64,000 nucleotides of DNA from JASJBU01 sp963797085 (GTDB lineage: Bacteria > Pseudomonadota > Gammaproteobacteria > Chromatiales > Chromatiaceae), in assembly GCA_963797085.1 (NCBI GenBank), contig CAWCOA010000004.1, positions 400,950 to 464,949 on the forward strand, written 5' to 3'. Shown one piece after another: positions 25,092-33,569 of this stretch (position 1 is its first letter; every line of letters begins with the position of its first letter). Made by a program: the position numbers and the translations under genes. The notes under the pieces were generated by a model that searched no databases, was not told the origin of the DNA, and was given only the letters and a program-made list of their open reading frames with translations.

Positions 25092-26918
25092 TTAACCTCT
25101 GTCCAGGGCCGGAGTATTGGGATCGTGCACTGCGGACTTCAGCTTGATCAAGGTTTGCCGACCGACGATGCCGTCCGCCACCAGGCCCATCTCGCGCTGA
25201 AAGTTCATTACCCGCTCCGTCAGCTGCCAATCGAAATGCGCCTGACCAGGGGCGACGAGTTGTCCTGCGGACTGCCCGTCGATCCGTTCCAGCATCCCAC
25301 TCAGCCAATGTACATCAGGGCCGATGCTACCCTGTTTGAGGTATTCGCTGCTCAGTTGGGGAGGCCGCCAGAGAACGATATAACTTCCGCTCCAGAGGGG
25401 GTCAAGTTCACCTTTAGGCACGCTGATACGCTGCTTGCCAAGATCAAGGGTCACCTGATCCTCATCCAGCCCAGCCACCACGACGTGATAGCGCCTGCCG
25501 TTGACGAGCAGCAATTCGATCACTGCGGGACGGTTGTAAAAGTGCAGATTGTCCCAGTCGCCCCTGCCATAGAGACACTGCAGACCGACCTGGGCGGCTT
25601 TTTCACAGGCCGAACCCTCGGCTGAGATGGGATATTCGCTCTGCCAGTAACTGAACAGGGTGGTGAACGCGTTGGCGATGTCATCGAGCAGACCCACCAG
25701 GCTCAACGCGCTGTCGATGGATTGGGCCACCGGCTCTTCAACCCCTGCCAGCTCAACCGGGGTCGTTGAGGGTAGCGGAGCAGGTTCAACTGCCGCCAGT
25801 TTGTCCACAGTGGTGGCAGTAACGGATGCAGGCTCCTGGGAGACAGCCGCCGCAGTGACAACGACGACTTCAGGAACAGTGTCAGATTTACTGGCAGCCG
25901 CGCTCATTTCTGCGTCTGTCTCCTGCGGAATGGACAGCTTGCGAGCGGAGGGCGCCGCATCATGGGGCGCAAGCATCGATAAGCTCGTCAGATTCAGCAG
26001 CGCATCCGGCAGACTGTCGGGATCCAGCGTGCGCCAGGCACTGAGGCCCAGACCGACACCGAGCAGGCCGACCAGACCCCAGGCCCAGCTCAATTTGAGG
26101 GGCCGTTTGACACGCCCTTCCAGTTCTTTCGCCACTTCACGCAGCATGCGCCGGGTAATGATCTCCTGGTGTCTGCCATAGGCCGCTAGCATCGCCCGAC
26201 CGCACAGCACGTTGATCAACCGGGGCACGCCGCCGGTCAGGCGATACATCTGGCGCATGGCCCCGCTGGTGAACAGACGCCGCTGATAGCCCGCCACTTC
26301 AAGACGGTGATGGACATAGGCCTGGGTCTCGTCAGCGTCAAGCGGGGTGAGGTGGTAACGCGCGGTGATGCGTTGTGCGAGCTGTCGCAGTTCGGGCTGG
26401 GCCAGCAGGCTTTTCAGTTCGGGCTGACCAACCAGAATGATCTGCAGCAGTTTCTGCGTGGCGGTCTCCAGGTTGGTGAGCAGGCGCACCTGCTCGAGGG
26501 CATCGAAGCTGAGATTCTGCGCCTCATCGATGATCACCACGGTACGCCGGCCGGCGCTGTGGTTCTCCAGCAGGTAGGCGTTGAGATGGTCCACCAGCAC
26601 CTTGATGCTGCTACATTCGGGGGGATAACCGATATGCAGCTCGTCGCACAGGCTCGCCACCAGCTCCAGGGGAGTCTGCCGCGGATTGAAGATGAGTGCG
26701 ATATTGAGCTCGTCCGGCAGCAGCATCAGCAGGTTGCGGCACAGAGTGGTCTTGCCGGTCCCTACTTCGCCGGTCAACTGCACGAAGCCGCCGCCTTCGG
26801 TTACCCCATACACCAGATGCGCCAGCGCCTCACGATGGCGCTCGCTCAGAAAGGTGAACTTAGGATCCGGCGTAATCGAAAACGGGTCTTCACTCAACCC
26901 AAAAAATTCATGGTACAT
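25092..26918 (-). CDS. gspA: ExeA/GspA AAA+ ATPase with peptidoglycan-binding domain
   Basis: A 608-residue membrane ATPase of the ExeA family that remodels or binds peptidoglycan to help assemble the type II secretin. The start MYHEFFGLSEDPFSITPDP is diagnostic. The Walker A is GEVGTGKTTLC and the Walker B is VVIIDEAQNLS. Then come a membrane segment (about 280-300), a low-complexity linker, a Cys-containing periplasmic region, and a C-terminal peptidoglycan-binding domain (WQLTERVMNFQREMGLVADG). It is paired with gspB. No other gsp gene is in the window, so the secretion machine itself must be encoded elsewhere. Confidence 0.92.
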   Translation of the reverse strand: MYHEFFGLSEDPFSITPDPKFTFLSERHREALAHLVYGVTEGGGFVQLTGEVGTGKTTLCRNLLMLLPDELNIALIFNPRQTPLELVASLCDELHIGYPPECSSIKVLVDHLNAYLLENHSAGRRTVVIIDEAQNLSFDALEQVRLLTNLETATQKLLQIILVGQPELKSLLAQPELRQLAQRITARYHLTPLDADETQAYVHHRLEVAGYQRRLFTSGAMRQMYRLTGGVPRLINVLCGRAMLAAYGRHQEIITRRMLREVAKELEGRVKRPLKLSWAWGLVGLLGVGLGLSAWRTLDPDSLPDALLNLTSLSMLAPHDAAPSARKLSIPQETDAEMSAAASKSDTVPEVVVVTAAAVSQEPASVTATTVDKLAAVEPAPLPSTTPVELAGVEEPVAQSIDSALSLVGLLDDIANAFTTLFSYWQSEYPISAEGSACEKAAQVGLQCLYGRGDWDNLHFYNRPAVIELLLVNGRRYHVVVAGLDEDQVTLDLGKQRISVPKGELDPLWSGSYIVLWRPPQLSSEYLKQGSIGPDVHWLSGMLERIDGQSAGQLVAPGQAHFDWQLTERVMNFQREMGLVADGIVGRQTLIKLKSAVHDPNTPALDRG

Positions 26919-27085
26919 GGGCTTTTAGTTCGGGTGCACTTCCGGTACACCTCATGCAAAGCAGGGCCGTATTGAAACAGCCCCTGCTATTTAATTATTT
27001 TCAGGCTGCCCAGTATACACAATGCAAGGCAAAGACTTCGAATCTGATTCGGTAAATTCTCAAGCAATGAGCCTAATCAACGGCC

Positions 27086-27124
27086 AACCTCAGATGATTC
27101 CAGTGGATGGCTCCATCTGAGGTT
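27086..27124. terminator. Perfect 11-bp inverted repeat after the cytochrome gene
   Basis: AACCTCAGATG and CATCTGAGGTT form a perfect 11-bp stem with a 17-base loop, placed 54 bp beyond the stop of the minus-strand multiheme cytochrome gene. It could end or stabilise that transcript. No strong T-run follows in the minus direction, so it is not a textbook intrinsic terminator. Confidence 0.45.
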
Positions 27125-27177
27125 TCGGTATAATCCTAACCGCTACGAAAAACCGCGCTGCATGCCGGCAAGCCGCA

Positions 27178-28824
27178 TCAGGGTTTGCTGTGGCAGTCAC
27201 CGCAGCCGACAGGCGTCCCTCTGGCAAAAAAGATCCTGTCGCCGTCATCATCACGCAACAGGGAACGATCCGTAGCGGTGCGGGAAAGCACCGTACCATT
27301 CAGGTCAGCGCCATGGCAGGTCTTGCAGGAAGCGGAGTCGCGCTCATAGAAGTCTTCATGCTCCAGGTTCCAGGCACTGCTGTTGACATTATGCATGCCG
27401 TGGGGACCGCCCAGAGTCAATGGCAGATCGGTATGACAGACACCACACTCGATGATGGTGCCGCTGTAACCCTGCAGATCTTTGGCCGCCTGATTGTCAT
27501 TCGAATCCGGGTTGGCATTGGGCCAGATCGCATGGGTGGAGCCATGACAGGCCTCACAGGCCACATCGCCATGCCCCAGGCTGTTGCGGTAGAGGGTATT
27601 GTCCTCTTCGGCAAAGCGTTTATTACTGGCGATGATCGGGGTGGCGGATGCATCCCCTTCCAGCCAGGCTTGACGCAGCCGGATATTATCAATATTACCG
27701 TCGGTATCGACCGTATTGACTACAGTATCGGTAGCACCTGCCAGGTTATTCAGGGCATCGCCGGAATGGCAGGATTCGCATCTGGGCTCATCCAACCAGG
27801 GCTCACGGGTATCGCTGCCCACCGCGAGCATGCCGCCATGGCAGTCCTGGCAGACGATATCCGCATTGCCCATGGCGCCGCGCAGACACTTGGTGGTCTT
27901 GCCCGGGTGGCACTGGTAGCAGGTCTCCTCCAGGGTGCCATCGGACGGGAACAGCAGCTCATTGGTCGCCGGATCGGTCAGCTGGCCATGATGGCTGTGC
28001 ATCACCACGGACATCTTATCGTTGTTCAACTGCTCACCGGCGGGGCCTGTCCCGGCCAGATCCAAAGCCGCCGAGTAGTGGCAACCCGCACAGAGCACCG
28101 GAGTCTGGTTGAGCAGGTCAGTGCTGTGTTTGGCATCGTGCAGGGCCAGAATGTTGTGTTTGGCCGCCTCCAGTATGCTGTTCGGGTCATTGATATTATC
28201 CGGAAGGATAAAATCTATTGTGCTGCTGACAGGTGCAGCCACTTCCCCAAGGGCATGGCAGTTCTGGCAATCCGCCTCGGCGGCCACCGGCAGCACCACA
28301 TCCTGACTGGCCAGAACATCCCCAGTGCTCGGATCGGTGGCCGTGACCCGCATCAGGGGGTATGGATTCGACTGACCTTTGTCATCGATGGGCATAATCG
28401 GTATTCCATCCGCGGCAAACCACATCTTGTCAGGATCGAAGTGGTTGAACGGCTGCGGGTCATTGGCCGTGTATGGGTTGAGAATCCCAGGCATCGCCTG
28501 TCCGAAGGCCAAACCTTCATCGGGCTGCGGATTACTACCGAACAGATCGAAAACATAGGTGTTTCCGGTATCCGGATTGATGTCCCAGAAGTTGGTCTTC
28601 CAGACCCCTGACTGATTCTGACTCGTGGTATTGATCGAATCGCTCATGTCGGATGCATCCTCAGCCGCCTTGTAATGGAGGTCGACATCCAGGTTACTCA
28701 GGACCCGCGGCTCCGCACCCTTCTCAATGACGTGGCTGTGCACTACGTTGAAGGGTGGCAGGACAATGAAGGTGGAGGCATCCAGATCTGCGCAGTGCAT
28801 GCCCAGGTCATTGAAAGCCAGCAC
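27178..28824 (-). CDS. Nine-heme c-type cytochrome, probably lipid-anchored
   Basis: A protein of 548 residues as read from GTG 28824, with nine CxxCH heme-binding motifs (CQNCH, CAGCH, CYQCH, CQDCH, CESCH, CEACH, CGVCH, CKTCH, CGDCH). It resembles large periplasmic or surface multiheme cytochromes that begin with VLAFNDLGMHC. Such proteins transfer electrons outside the cytoplasm. The open frame lacks a signal peptide, but just upstream (28854-28954) lies a lipoprotein leader in other frames, so the true N-terminus has been separated by indels. Residues between the N-terminus and the first heme form a 190-residue heme-free domain. No partner reductase is adjacent. Downstream of it in the minus direction come 270 bp without genes. 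Confidence 0.88.
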   Translation of the reverse strand: MLAFNDLGMHCADLDASTFIVLPPFNVVHSHVIEKGAEPRVLSNLDVDLHYKAAEDASDMSDSINTTSQNQSGVWKTNFWDINPDTGNTYVFDLFGSNPQPDEGLAFGQAMPGILNPYTANDPQPFNHFDPDKMWFAADGIPIMPIDDKGQSNPYPLMRVTATDPSTGDVLASQDVVLPVAAEADCQNCHALGEVAAPVSSTIDFILPDNINDPNSILEAAKHNILALHDAKHSTDLLNQTPVLCAGCHYSAALDLAGTGPAGEQLNNDKMSVVMHSHHGQLTDPATNELLFPSDGTLEETCYQCHPGKTTKCLRGAMGNADIVCQDCHGGMLAVGSDTREPWLDEPRCESCHSGDALNNLAGATDTVVNTVDTDGNIDNIRLRQAWLEGDASATPIIASNKRFAEEDNTLYRNSLGHGDVACEACHGSTHAIWPNANPDSNDNQAAKDLQGYSGTIIECGVCHTDLPLTLGGPHGMHNVNSSAWNLEHEDFYERDSASCKTCHGADLNGTVLSRTATDRSLLRDDDGDRIFFARGTPVGCGDCHSKP

Positions 28825-28853
28825 CTGATGGGTCTTGCTGGCGTCTATTTCGG

Positions 28854-28954
28854 TCAGCGTGGAGCGCCATCGTGATCGTCATCCCCATCGCCCCTACAGG
28901 CTGCGATTGAGATTGATAGGATCAGAGTGGTGATGATTTTGTAGAAAGGTCCAT
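28854..28954 (-). pseudogene. Frame-disrupted lipoprotein leader of the multiheme cytochrome
   Basis: From ATG 28954 the sequence reads MDLSTK. After a one-base shift in the A-run at 28937-28940 it continues IITTLILSISIAAC, a perfect lipoprotein signal peptide with the lipobox Cys near 28896-28898, then an acidic RGDGDDDHDG segment. A second shift near 28860 is needed to join the main cytochrome frame (LTEIDASKTHQVLAF). With two indels corrected the gene would encode an exported lipoprotein. Uncorrected, the cytochrome would not be exported or loaded with heme. Confidence 0.65.
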
Positions 28955-29135
28955 GGCAGGTTCACCTTGATGTGATAACGCAACTGATTCTGAGTGTAGC
29001 GAGAGAATTTTGGGAATATTATCCTAAACTCACCAAAAGGGCATCAGTAACTTCCCCTAGGCGTTATTTCAGTTACGCCTGACGAAACTAATTCATGATA
29101 TATCAAAGGGGTTGATTGTTAATAACCGGGAAAAG
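28955..29135. promoter_or_regulatory. Likely cytochrome promoter region
   Basis: This non-coding interval lies between the terminator of the six-cysteine protein operon and the cytochrome leader on the same strand, so it should contain the cytochrome promoter. I see AT-rich stretches but no box that I can assign with confidence. Confidence 0.3.
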
Positions 29136-29166
29136 AAAAAAGGGCTGGCGCATCGCACCAGCCCTG
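29136..29166 (-). terminator. Intrinsic terminator of the six-cysteine protein operon
   Basis: Read on the minus strand, a GC-rich stem (GGGCTGGTG with CGCCAGCCC, one mismatch) is followed by TTTTTTCTTTTC. It begins 22 bp after the stop of the gene at 29188 and closes the three-gene run above it. Confidence 0.88.
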
Positions 29167-29187
29167 ATTAAGTACTCAAAGACTCGA

Positions 29188-29775
29188 TCAGTTACCGAAA
29201 GTACCGGTAGCAAGACCTTCTTCTGATACGCTCAAGCCCACATCAAAAAACTGGCAGGCAGGATCCGCGTCGATCTCCTCATTGGTCATCTTTTCCAGGG
29301 TTGCAAAACCCAGCGATTCATTGAACTCATTGCGTCCTTCACACGCCCATTGCAGAGGGGTGCGCGGGAGGTCAGGCTCAGTTGCGGTACAATCCCAATG
29401 CACCGACCGACAGGCATCCCGATCTCCATCACCCCGCACGGCTATGCTGTGTATCCCCATGCGGGAGATTTTCCCATCAGCGACAATGACGCCTCTGACC
29501 GTAGAAGCCGTTCCTGCACCACAGACATTGACATGCCGCCCGGTCAGGCCCCAGGTCTCCTGAGCTGGATCGCCTTCGGCAATCGGCGCCGGCTTGCGCA
29601 CACTGATGCGGAGCCGCTCATTGGCGAAATCACTCATTTCCGACCACTTGTAACAAACCAGAGCCACCTCGCCTTCGTCATTGGCGTCTGATACTGCCTG
29701 GGATATCGGCAGGCCGGCCAGCACAGTCGCAATGACTGTTCCCATGGCAAGCCTGGTGTATTTGCTGCGTTTCAT
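29188..29775 (-). CDS. Exported six-cysteine protein, paralog 1
   Basis: A 195-residue exported protein of unknown function; signal peptide about residues 1-27 (MGTVIATVLAGLPISQAVS). It shares an ordered pattern with the two upstream genes: CYxW near the mature start, NERL, GxHVxxCG, RGDGD, CRSVxxDC, C-x-x-RNEF and DPxC. The six cysteines align in all three and would suit three disulfides. This copy is the most divergent: HGKHVG is changed to TGRHVN and the C-terminus lacks the basic tail. No catalytic motif is visible. It is the last gene before the terminator at 29136. Confidence 0.75.
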   Translation of the reverse strand: MKRSKYTRLAMGTVIATVLAGLPISQAVSDANDEGEVALVCYKWSEMSDFANERLRISVRKPAPIAEGDPAQETWGLTGRHVNVCGAGTASTVRGVIVADGKISRMGIHSIAVRGDGDRDACRSVHWDCTATEPDLPRTPLQWACEGRNEFNESLGFATLEKMTNEEIDADPACQFFDVGLSVSEEGLATGTFGN

Positions 29776-29880
29776 CGCATGTTCCTCCTGAAACTTTTAA
29801 ATTCCGTGGCTTTCGACTCGCCGCACAGTGTGCAACTGATCGAGCAGAGCCACGACTGGACTGGGGCTGTCTTATCAGCC

Positions 29881-30492
29881 TCAATCACCACGCCGGTCAC
29901 GGGCCTGCATGCCGCTGGCAACGCCGGAACCCCTTTCATTGGAATCCTCAAAGGTATCCTTATCCTCGAATACGCCACACAGAGGATCATCCGGCGCCGT
30001 GTCGATGGCGATCAACTGCAGCTTGGATTCCCCGTGATAGACATCAAACTCGTTGCGGCTCTGGCAGGTCCATTCCGATGGTGTTAAGGAAGCTTCGTCG
30101 GAGTAACACTCGATACTTACCGAACGGCACACGTCATCTCCGTTGAACTTCTCCTTACCCCGGCTCTGGGGCGAATATATACCCAGATGGGAGCCGGTAT
30201 CCGTCTTTAATACCAAGACCCCGACCAGCGCCGAATTGGTGTCGCGGCCACAGCTCCCCACATGCTTGCCATGAATACCGTGGGTGCGCTGCGCCAGCGC
30301 CTCGGTGGCAGCCGACAGAGGTCCGCCACCTCTGACATTGAGATTGATGCGCTCACTTGGAAACGCACTCCAGGAGTAGCAGGCAAGGGTATCGTTGGTT
30401 GCCCCATCGGCCTGCACCAGGCCAGTGAAACCCATGGAGCCGGCCAGGACCACCGCAGTGGCCAGCGACCCCAGACATGTTGCTTTGCTCAT
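29881..30492 (-). CDS. Exported six-cysteine protein, paralog 2
   Basis: A protein of 203 residues from ATG 30492, preceded by GGAG; the longer frame to 30582 runs into the upstream gene and is rejected. The signal peptide is about residues 1-29 (SLATAVVLAGSMGFTGLVQA). The mature part carries the same conserved series as its neighbours: CYSW, SERINLNV, HGIHGKHVGSCG, CRSVSIEC, CQSRNEFDVYHGES and DPLCGVFED. The tail is charged and ends ARDRRGD, as in paralog 3. Function unknown; the fold is probably a disulfide-stabilised beta domain, which is inference from the cysteine spacing. Confidence 0.78.
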   Translation of the reverse strand: MSKATCLGSLATAVVLAGSMGFTGLVQADGATNDTLACYSWSAFPSERINLNVRGGGPLSAATEALAQRTHGIHGKHVGSCGRDTNSALVGVLVLKTDTGSHLGIYSPQSRGKEKFNGDDVCRSVSIECYSDEASLTPSEWTCQSRNEFDVYHGESKLQLIAIDTAPDDPLCGVFEDKDTFEDSNERGSGVASGMQARDRRGD

Positions 30493-30574
30493 CCGTTTCT
30501 CCTTCGGTGACTGAGCCTTGGATCTGGTGTCTTCACAGACGGGGAATAACCCGCTTGAGCGGGAAACATTGAAC

Positions 30575-31549
30575 TTAGTCATCGTCTCTACCCCTCCTGT
30601 CGCGTTTGGCGCGTTTGGACTTCAAACCACTCGCACTGCCCTGTCCATCGGCAACTGGACCATCCAGATCTTCAAATGCATTACACAAGGGATCGGTAGC
30701 TGAATTTTCCACCAGCTTGAGTTCCGATTCGCCATGGAAGACATCGAACTCGTTGCGACTGCGGCATTTGAATTCCGTTGGCAGCTGCACGTCCTCTTCG
30801 GAGATACAATCGACCACGATACTGCGGCACCACTCTTCGCCACCCAGATAGCCATCACCCCGAACCGAGGAGGAATGCAGACTGAGATGCGAACCAATGC
30901 CCAGGTCAGCAATAAATGAGCCATCCACAGCGCCCACGGTATTCGTTCCACAGGGACCAACATGTTTGCCATGTACGCCGTGACTGGTCTGAGTCTGGAA
31001 TGCCATGAAGTCATTGCGCGGGTCGGTAGTCACCAAACCACCGTAGCGTTTGATGCTGAGGGCCAAGCGCTCGTTGGGGAAACGGTCCCACTCATAACAG
31101 CCCATCAGTGTCGGACCTTCGGTAATAGCATCCGGCGGAATCACCGGCGGTTCGACACCACCGCCACAGCCCAGGGGATCCGGATCCGTGCAGTCACCCG
31201 GGAAGGTCAGCGCATTAATTTCATCGATGTTGATGAATGTGTCCTGATCAGAATCCAGAGACTCGATGCTGGCTAATGCGCTTACTACTCCAGCAGTGGT
31301 ATTGCTGGTTTTGGCAGCAGCAAAATCGGCACCATAGATATTGCGGGCACTGCCTGCATCTGGATTCGCATTGACATGACACACCTGGCAGCTGTCCAGT
31401 GTTGTCGCGTTGGTTCCATACAGAGCATTGAAGTCATTCATGTATTGATTAACAGCCCAAGCTGCCGGGGCAGCCGTCAGCATGGGTATTCCTGTCGCCA
31501 GCCAGACGGCTGTCGAGATCTTTCTCTTCTTACACCGTTTCATCTCCAT
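30575..31549 (-). CDS. Exported six-cysteine protein fused to a mono-heme/Ca-binding N-terminus, paralog 3
   Basis: A 324-residue exported protein. After the signal peptide (to about AAWA), residues 35-70 carry a single c-type heme motif CQVCH. Residues about 95-115 carry DSDQDTFINIDEIN, an EF-hand-like calcium loop of the kind often next to such heme sites. A Pro-rich linker leads to the shared six-cysteine domain (CYEWDRFPNERL, HGVHGKHVGPCG, CRSIVVDC, CRSRNEFDVFHGES, DPLCNAFED) and a basic tail (KSKRAKRDRRGRDDD). It is the first gene of the operon, followed at 82 and 105 bp by paralogs 2 and 1. The heme links the family to the adjacent nine-heme cytochrome. Confidence 0.78.
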   Translation of the reverse strand: MEMKRCKKRKISTAVWLATGIPMLTAAPAAWAVNQYMNDFNALYGTNATTLDSCQVCHVNANPDAGSARNIYGADFAAAKTSNTTAGVVSALASIESLDSDQDTFINIDEINALTFPGDCTDPDPLGCGGGVEPPVIPPDAITEGPTLMGCYEWDRFPNERLALSIKRYGGLVTTDPRNDFMAFQTQTSHGVHGKHVGPCGTNTVGAVDGSFIADLGIGSHLSLHSSSVRGDGYLGGEEWCRSIVVDCISEEDVQLPTEFKCRSRNEFDVFHGESELKLVENSATDPLCNAFEDLDGPVADGQGSASGLKSKRAKRDRRGRDDD

Positions 31550-31913
31550 CCTCCTTTAAGGTAACGGTATGACGTAGTCACGCCGGATGAGCAGAAGAAA
31601 CTGAAGATACGATGACCGTCTGAATTGTGAGCAGCCAGGCTTTCTATGGTTATTATCTTTGGGTTGAAAATATAGATTTGAATCCGTTCATGCTTGAATC
31701 CGTTCATGCCGGCGAAATTCACCGACATGTAAAGGTATTTTCAGTTCCCTGCGGCGCTATTGATAATGGAAGTGAAAACAAAAATCAATAACAAGGTTCC
31801 CATTTTTAACCCCTATCACTTCAACGCAATATTCTTATAAATTCAATTATCTAGAGGCATCCCACTGTTAGTATAGGAATATCATTCCACCTATCTAGGG
31901 AAATCATAACCAA
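31550..31913. promoter_or_regulatory. Upstream region of the six-cysteine protein operon
   Basis: This 364-bp stretch lies between the propeller-lipoprotein terminator and the first gene of the three-gene operon, both on the minus strand, so it should hold the operon promoter. A Shine-Dalgarno (GGAGGA) lies directly before the start. I see no coding potential and no named regulatory motif. Confidence 0.4.
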
Positions 31914-31950
31914 AAAGGGGCGGAGCACTAAAAGCACTCCGCCCCTTTCA
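31914..31950 (-). terminator. Intrinsic terminator of the propeller lipoprotein gene
   Basis: AAAGGGGCGGAG and CTCCGCCCCTTT form a 12-bp perfect stem with an 11-base loop, followed in the minus direction by a run of T. It begins 10 bp after the stop at 31961. Confidence 0.9.
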
Positions 31951-31960
31951 TTGGTTTGCT

Positions 31961-33277
31961 TTACTGCTGATTGGTCAGCAGGGTTCCATCATGGCCTACG
32001 ATGACGAAGTAAGGCGAATTCACTCCGTCATCCACCCAGGTTATGGCGCCGAGTTGTACATTATCGTCGACCGCATTGGTCGGTACGCTGTAGCCGCCCA
32101 CGGTATCAGGGCTGATGGTGAAGGTGCCCGCGGAGCCGACGGCAGCCAGAGGCGCCAGGATTGGATTTGCCGATGTAACCGGGTATGAATCCCACTGCAC
32201 GACACCGATAAATGCGATGCCAGGCGTGCCGGGTACATACTCGGTCCAGGTGATGCCATCCGGACTGCTCAGGATAGTATCGTTGGAACCGACGATACCG
32301 AAATAGCTACCGTTCCAGGTTACATCATTGAGGTCATTGTTACCGATCGTCTGTACGGTCCAATTCAGCTCACTCCAGGGCAGGTTCTTATTATGGATGG
32401 TGAAGATCTTGCCGTTGGTGCCGCTCATCACGATGGTGTCGCCACCAACCGCCACGCCTTCTAGGGTTGTGTTTGACAACTCCGAGGCTACAGTCTGGCT
32501 CACCCAGGATGCGCCTATGCCAAGATCACTGCTCATCAGCACTGTGCCACTCTTGCCTACGATAATATATTCACTGCCGGTCCAGGCCACATCTTCCAGG
32601 TCGATGCTATCCACACCGATATCCTGACGAGCCCAGGTGACGCCATCCGAGCTGCTGATTACTGTGCTGCCGGCGCCAACTGCCATATATTTAAGATTGG
32701 CCCAGGTGATGCCGGTCAGCGATTCAGTGATCGAAGGGTCTGTTGCAGAAGCCCATGGATCAGTGGTTCCATTAGGACTGTTGAGGATTACACCGCTGTC
32801 TCCCACTGCGACCAGTGTGTCCACACCGTTCCAGACTAGATCATTGAGATTGGTATCCGTATCAGTTTCCTGAGGTGTACCAGATACCTCTGCAGAGGGC
32901 ACGGATGTTTCACTCCCCGCTACCGCGACGACGAGATAGTAATAGGTTTGTCCTGCATAGACGTCAGGTCCGGAATGGACGATATAGTTATTCCCTGTAA
33001 AAGACGGCACAACCTTAGCGCTGCTGGTGGTCACCCCGGGGCTTGTGCTCCAGTAGACTACATGGCTGGTTGCGGTTTCGTCATAGGTCCAGGAAATCGT
33101 GTTGCGCACATCACTCCCGGTATACCGATCACCCGACACGACCTCTACGTTCTTCGGAGGGACATCCGGATTGAATACCGGCCCATCATCACCACCGCCC
33201 CCACCGCAAGCGGTGAGAAGCCCTACAGCAGCTATGGCCGCCAGACTCATGAAAAAGGAGCGTTTGATTTTCAACAT
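31961..33277 (-). CDS. FnIII-like plus seven-blade propeller lipoprotein
   Basis: A 438-residue lipoprotein (lipobox LLTAC at about 20-24, then GGGGG). Residues 40-135 look like a fibronectin type III domain (NTISWTYDETATSHVVYWST). The rest consists of seven repeats of about 40 residues with a pattern like LNDLVWNGVDTLVAVGDSG followed by SSxDGxTW, as in YCF48/BNR-type beta propellers. It is probably attached to the outer membrane and faces the periplasm or surface. YCF48-like propellers often assist assembly of protein complexes. Its position upstream of the six-cysteine operon suggests a related surface role, but that is inference. Confidence 0.8.
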   Translation of the reverse strand: MLKIKRSFFMSLAAIAAVGLLTACGGGGGDDGPVFNPDVPPKNVEVVSGDRYTGSDVRNTISWTYDETATSHVVYWSTSPGVTTSSAKVVPSFTGNNYIVHSGPDVYAGQTYYYLVVAVAGSETSVPSAEVSGTPQETDTDTNLNDLVWNGVDTLVAVGDSGVILNSPNGTTDPWASATDPSITESLTGITWANLKYMAVGAGSTVISSSDGVTWARQDIGVDSIDLEDVAWTGSEYIIVGKSGTVLMSSDLGIGASWVSQTVASELSNTTLEGVAVGGDTIVMSGTNGKIFTIHNKNLPWSELNWTVQTIGNNDLNDVTWNGSYFGIVGSNDTILSSPDGITWTEYVPGTPGIAFIGVVQWDSYPVTSANPILAPLAAVGSAGTFTISPDTVGGYSVPTNAVDDNVQLGAITWVDDGVNSPYFVIVGHDGTLLTNQQ

Positions 33278-33569
33278 TGCAATTTCCTCCTGCAGTTATT
33301 ATTTATGGGATTCACTCCCACACCTGATCCATGGCGTATCCGGATGATAAAACCAGCTACCCCGAAAACAACCATCTACCTGCTTTATACTCTAGCAATC
33401 ACTTATTTCCCAGGAATTTCCGGACTGTAAGAGTTTGTATCCCATCTGTTGCAAAGTATTTCAGAAGCGGTAAAAAGCAGGCAACGAGTCCATCCGAAAC
33501 CGTTTTTCTAAACCGTCAGCCCGATCCCATGAATCATTCGGGCTAACGGATGATAAAGACTCATGGCGC

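Noticed and set aside
27190..28611. Long plus-strand open frame of 473 residues opposite the cytochrome
   Set aside because: It is antisense to nine intact CxxCH motifs and has no recognisable domain; a shadow of high-GC coding sequence.
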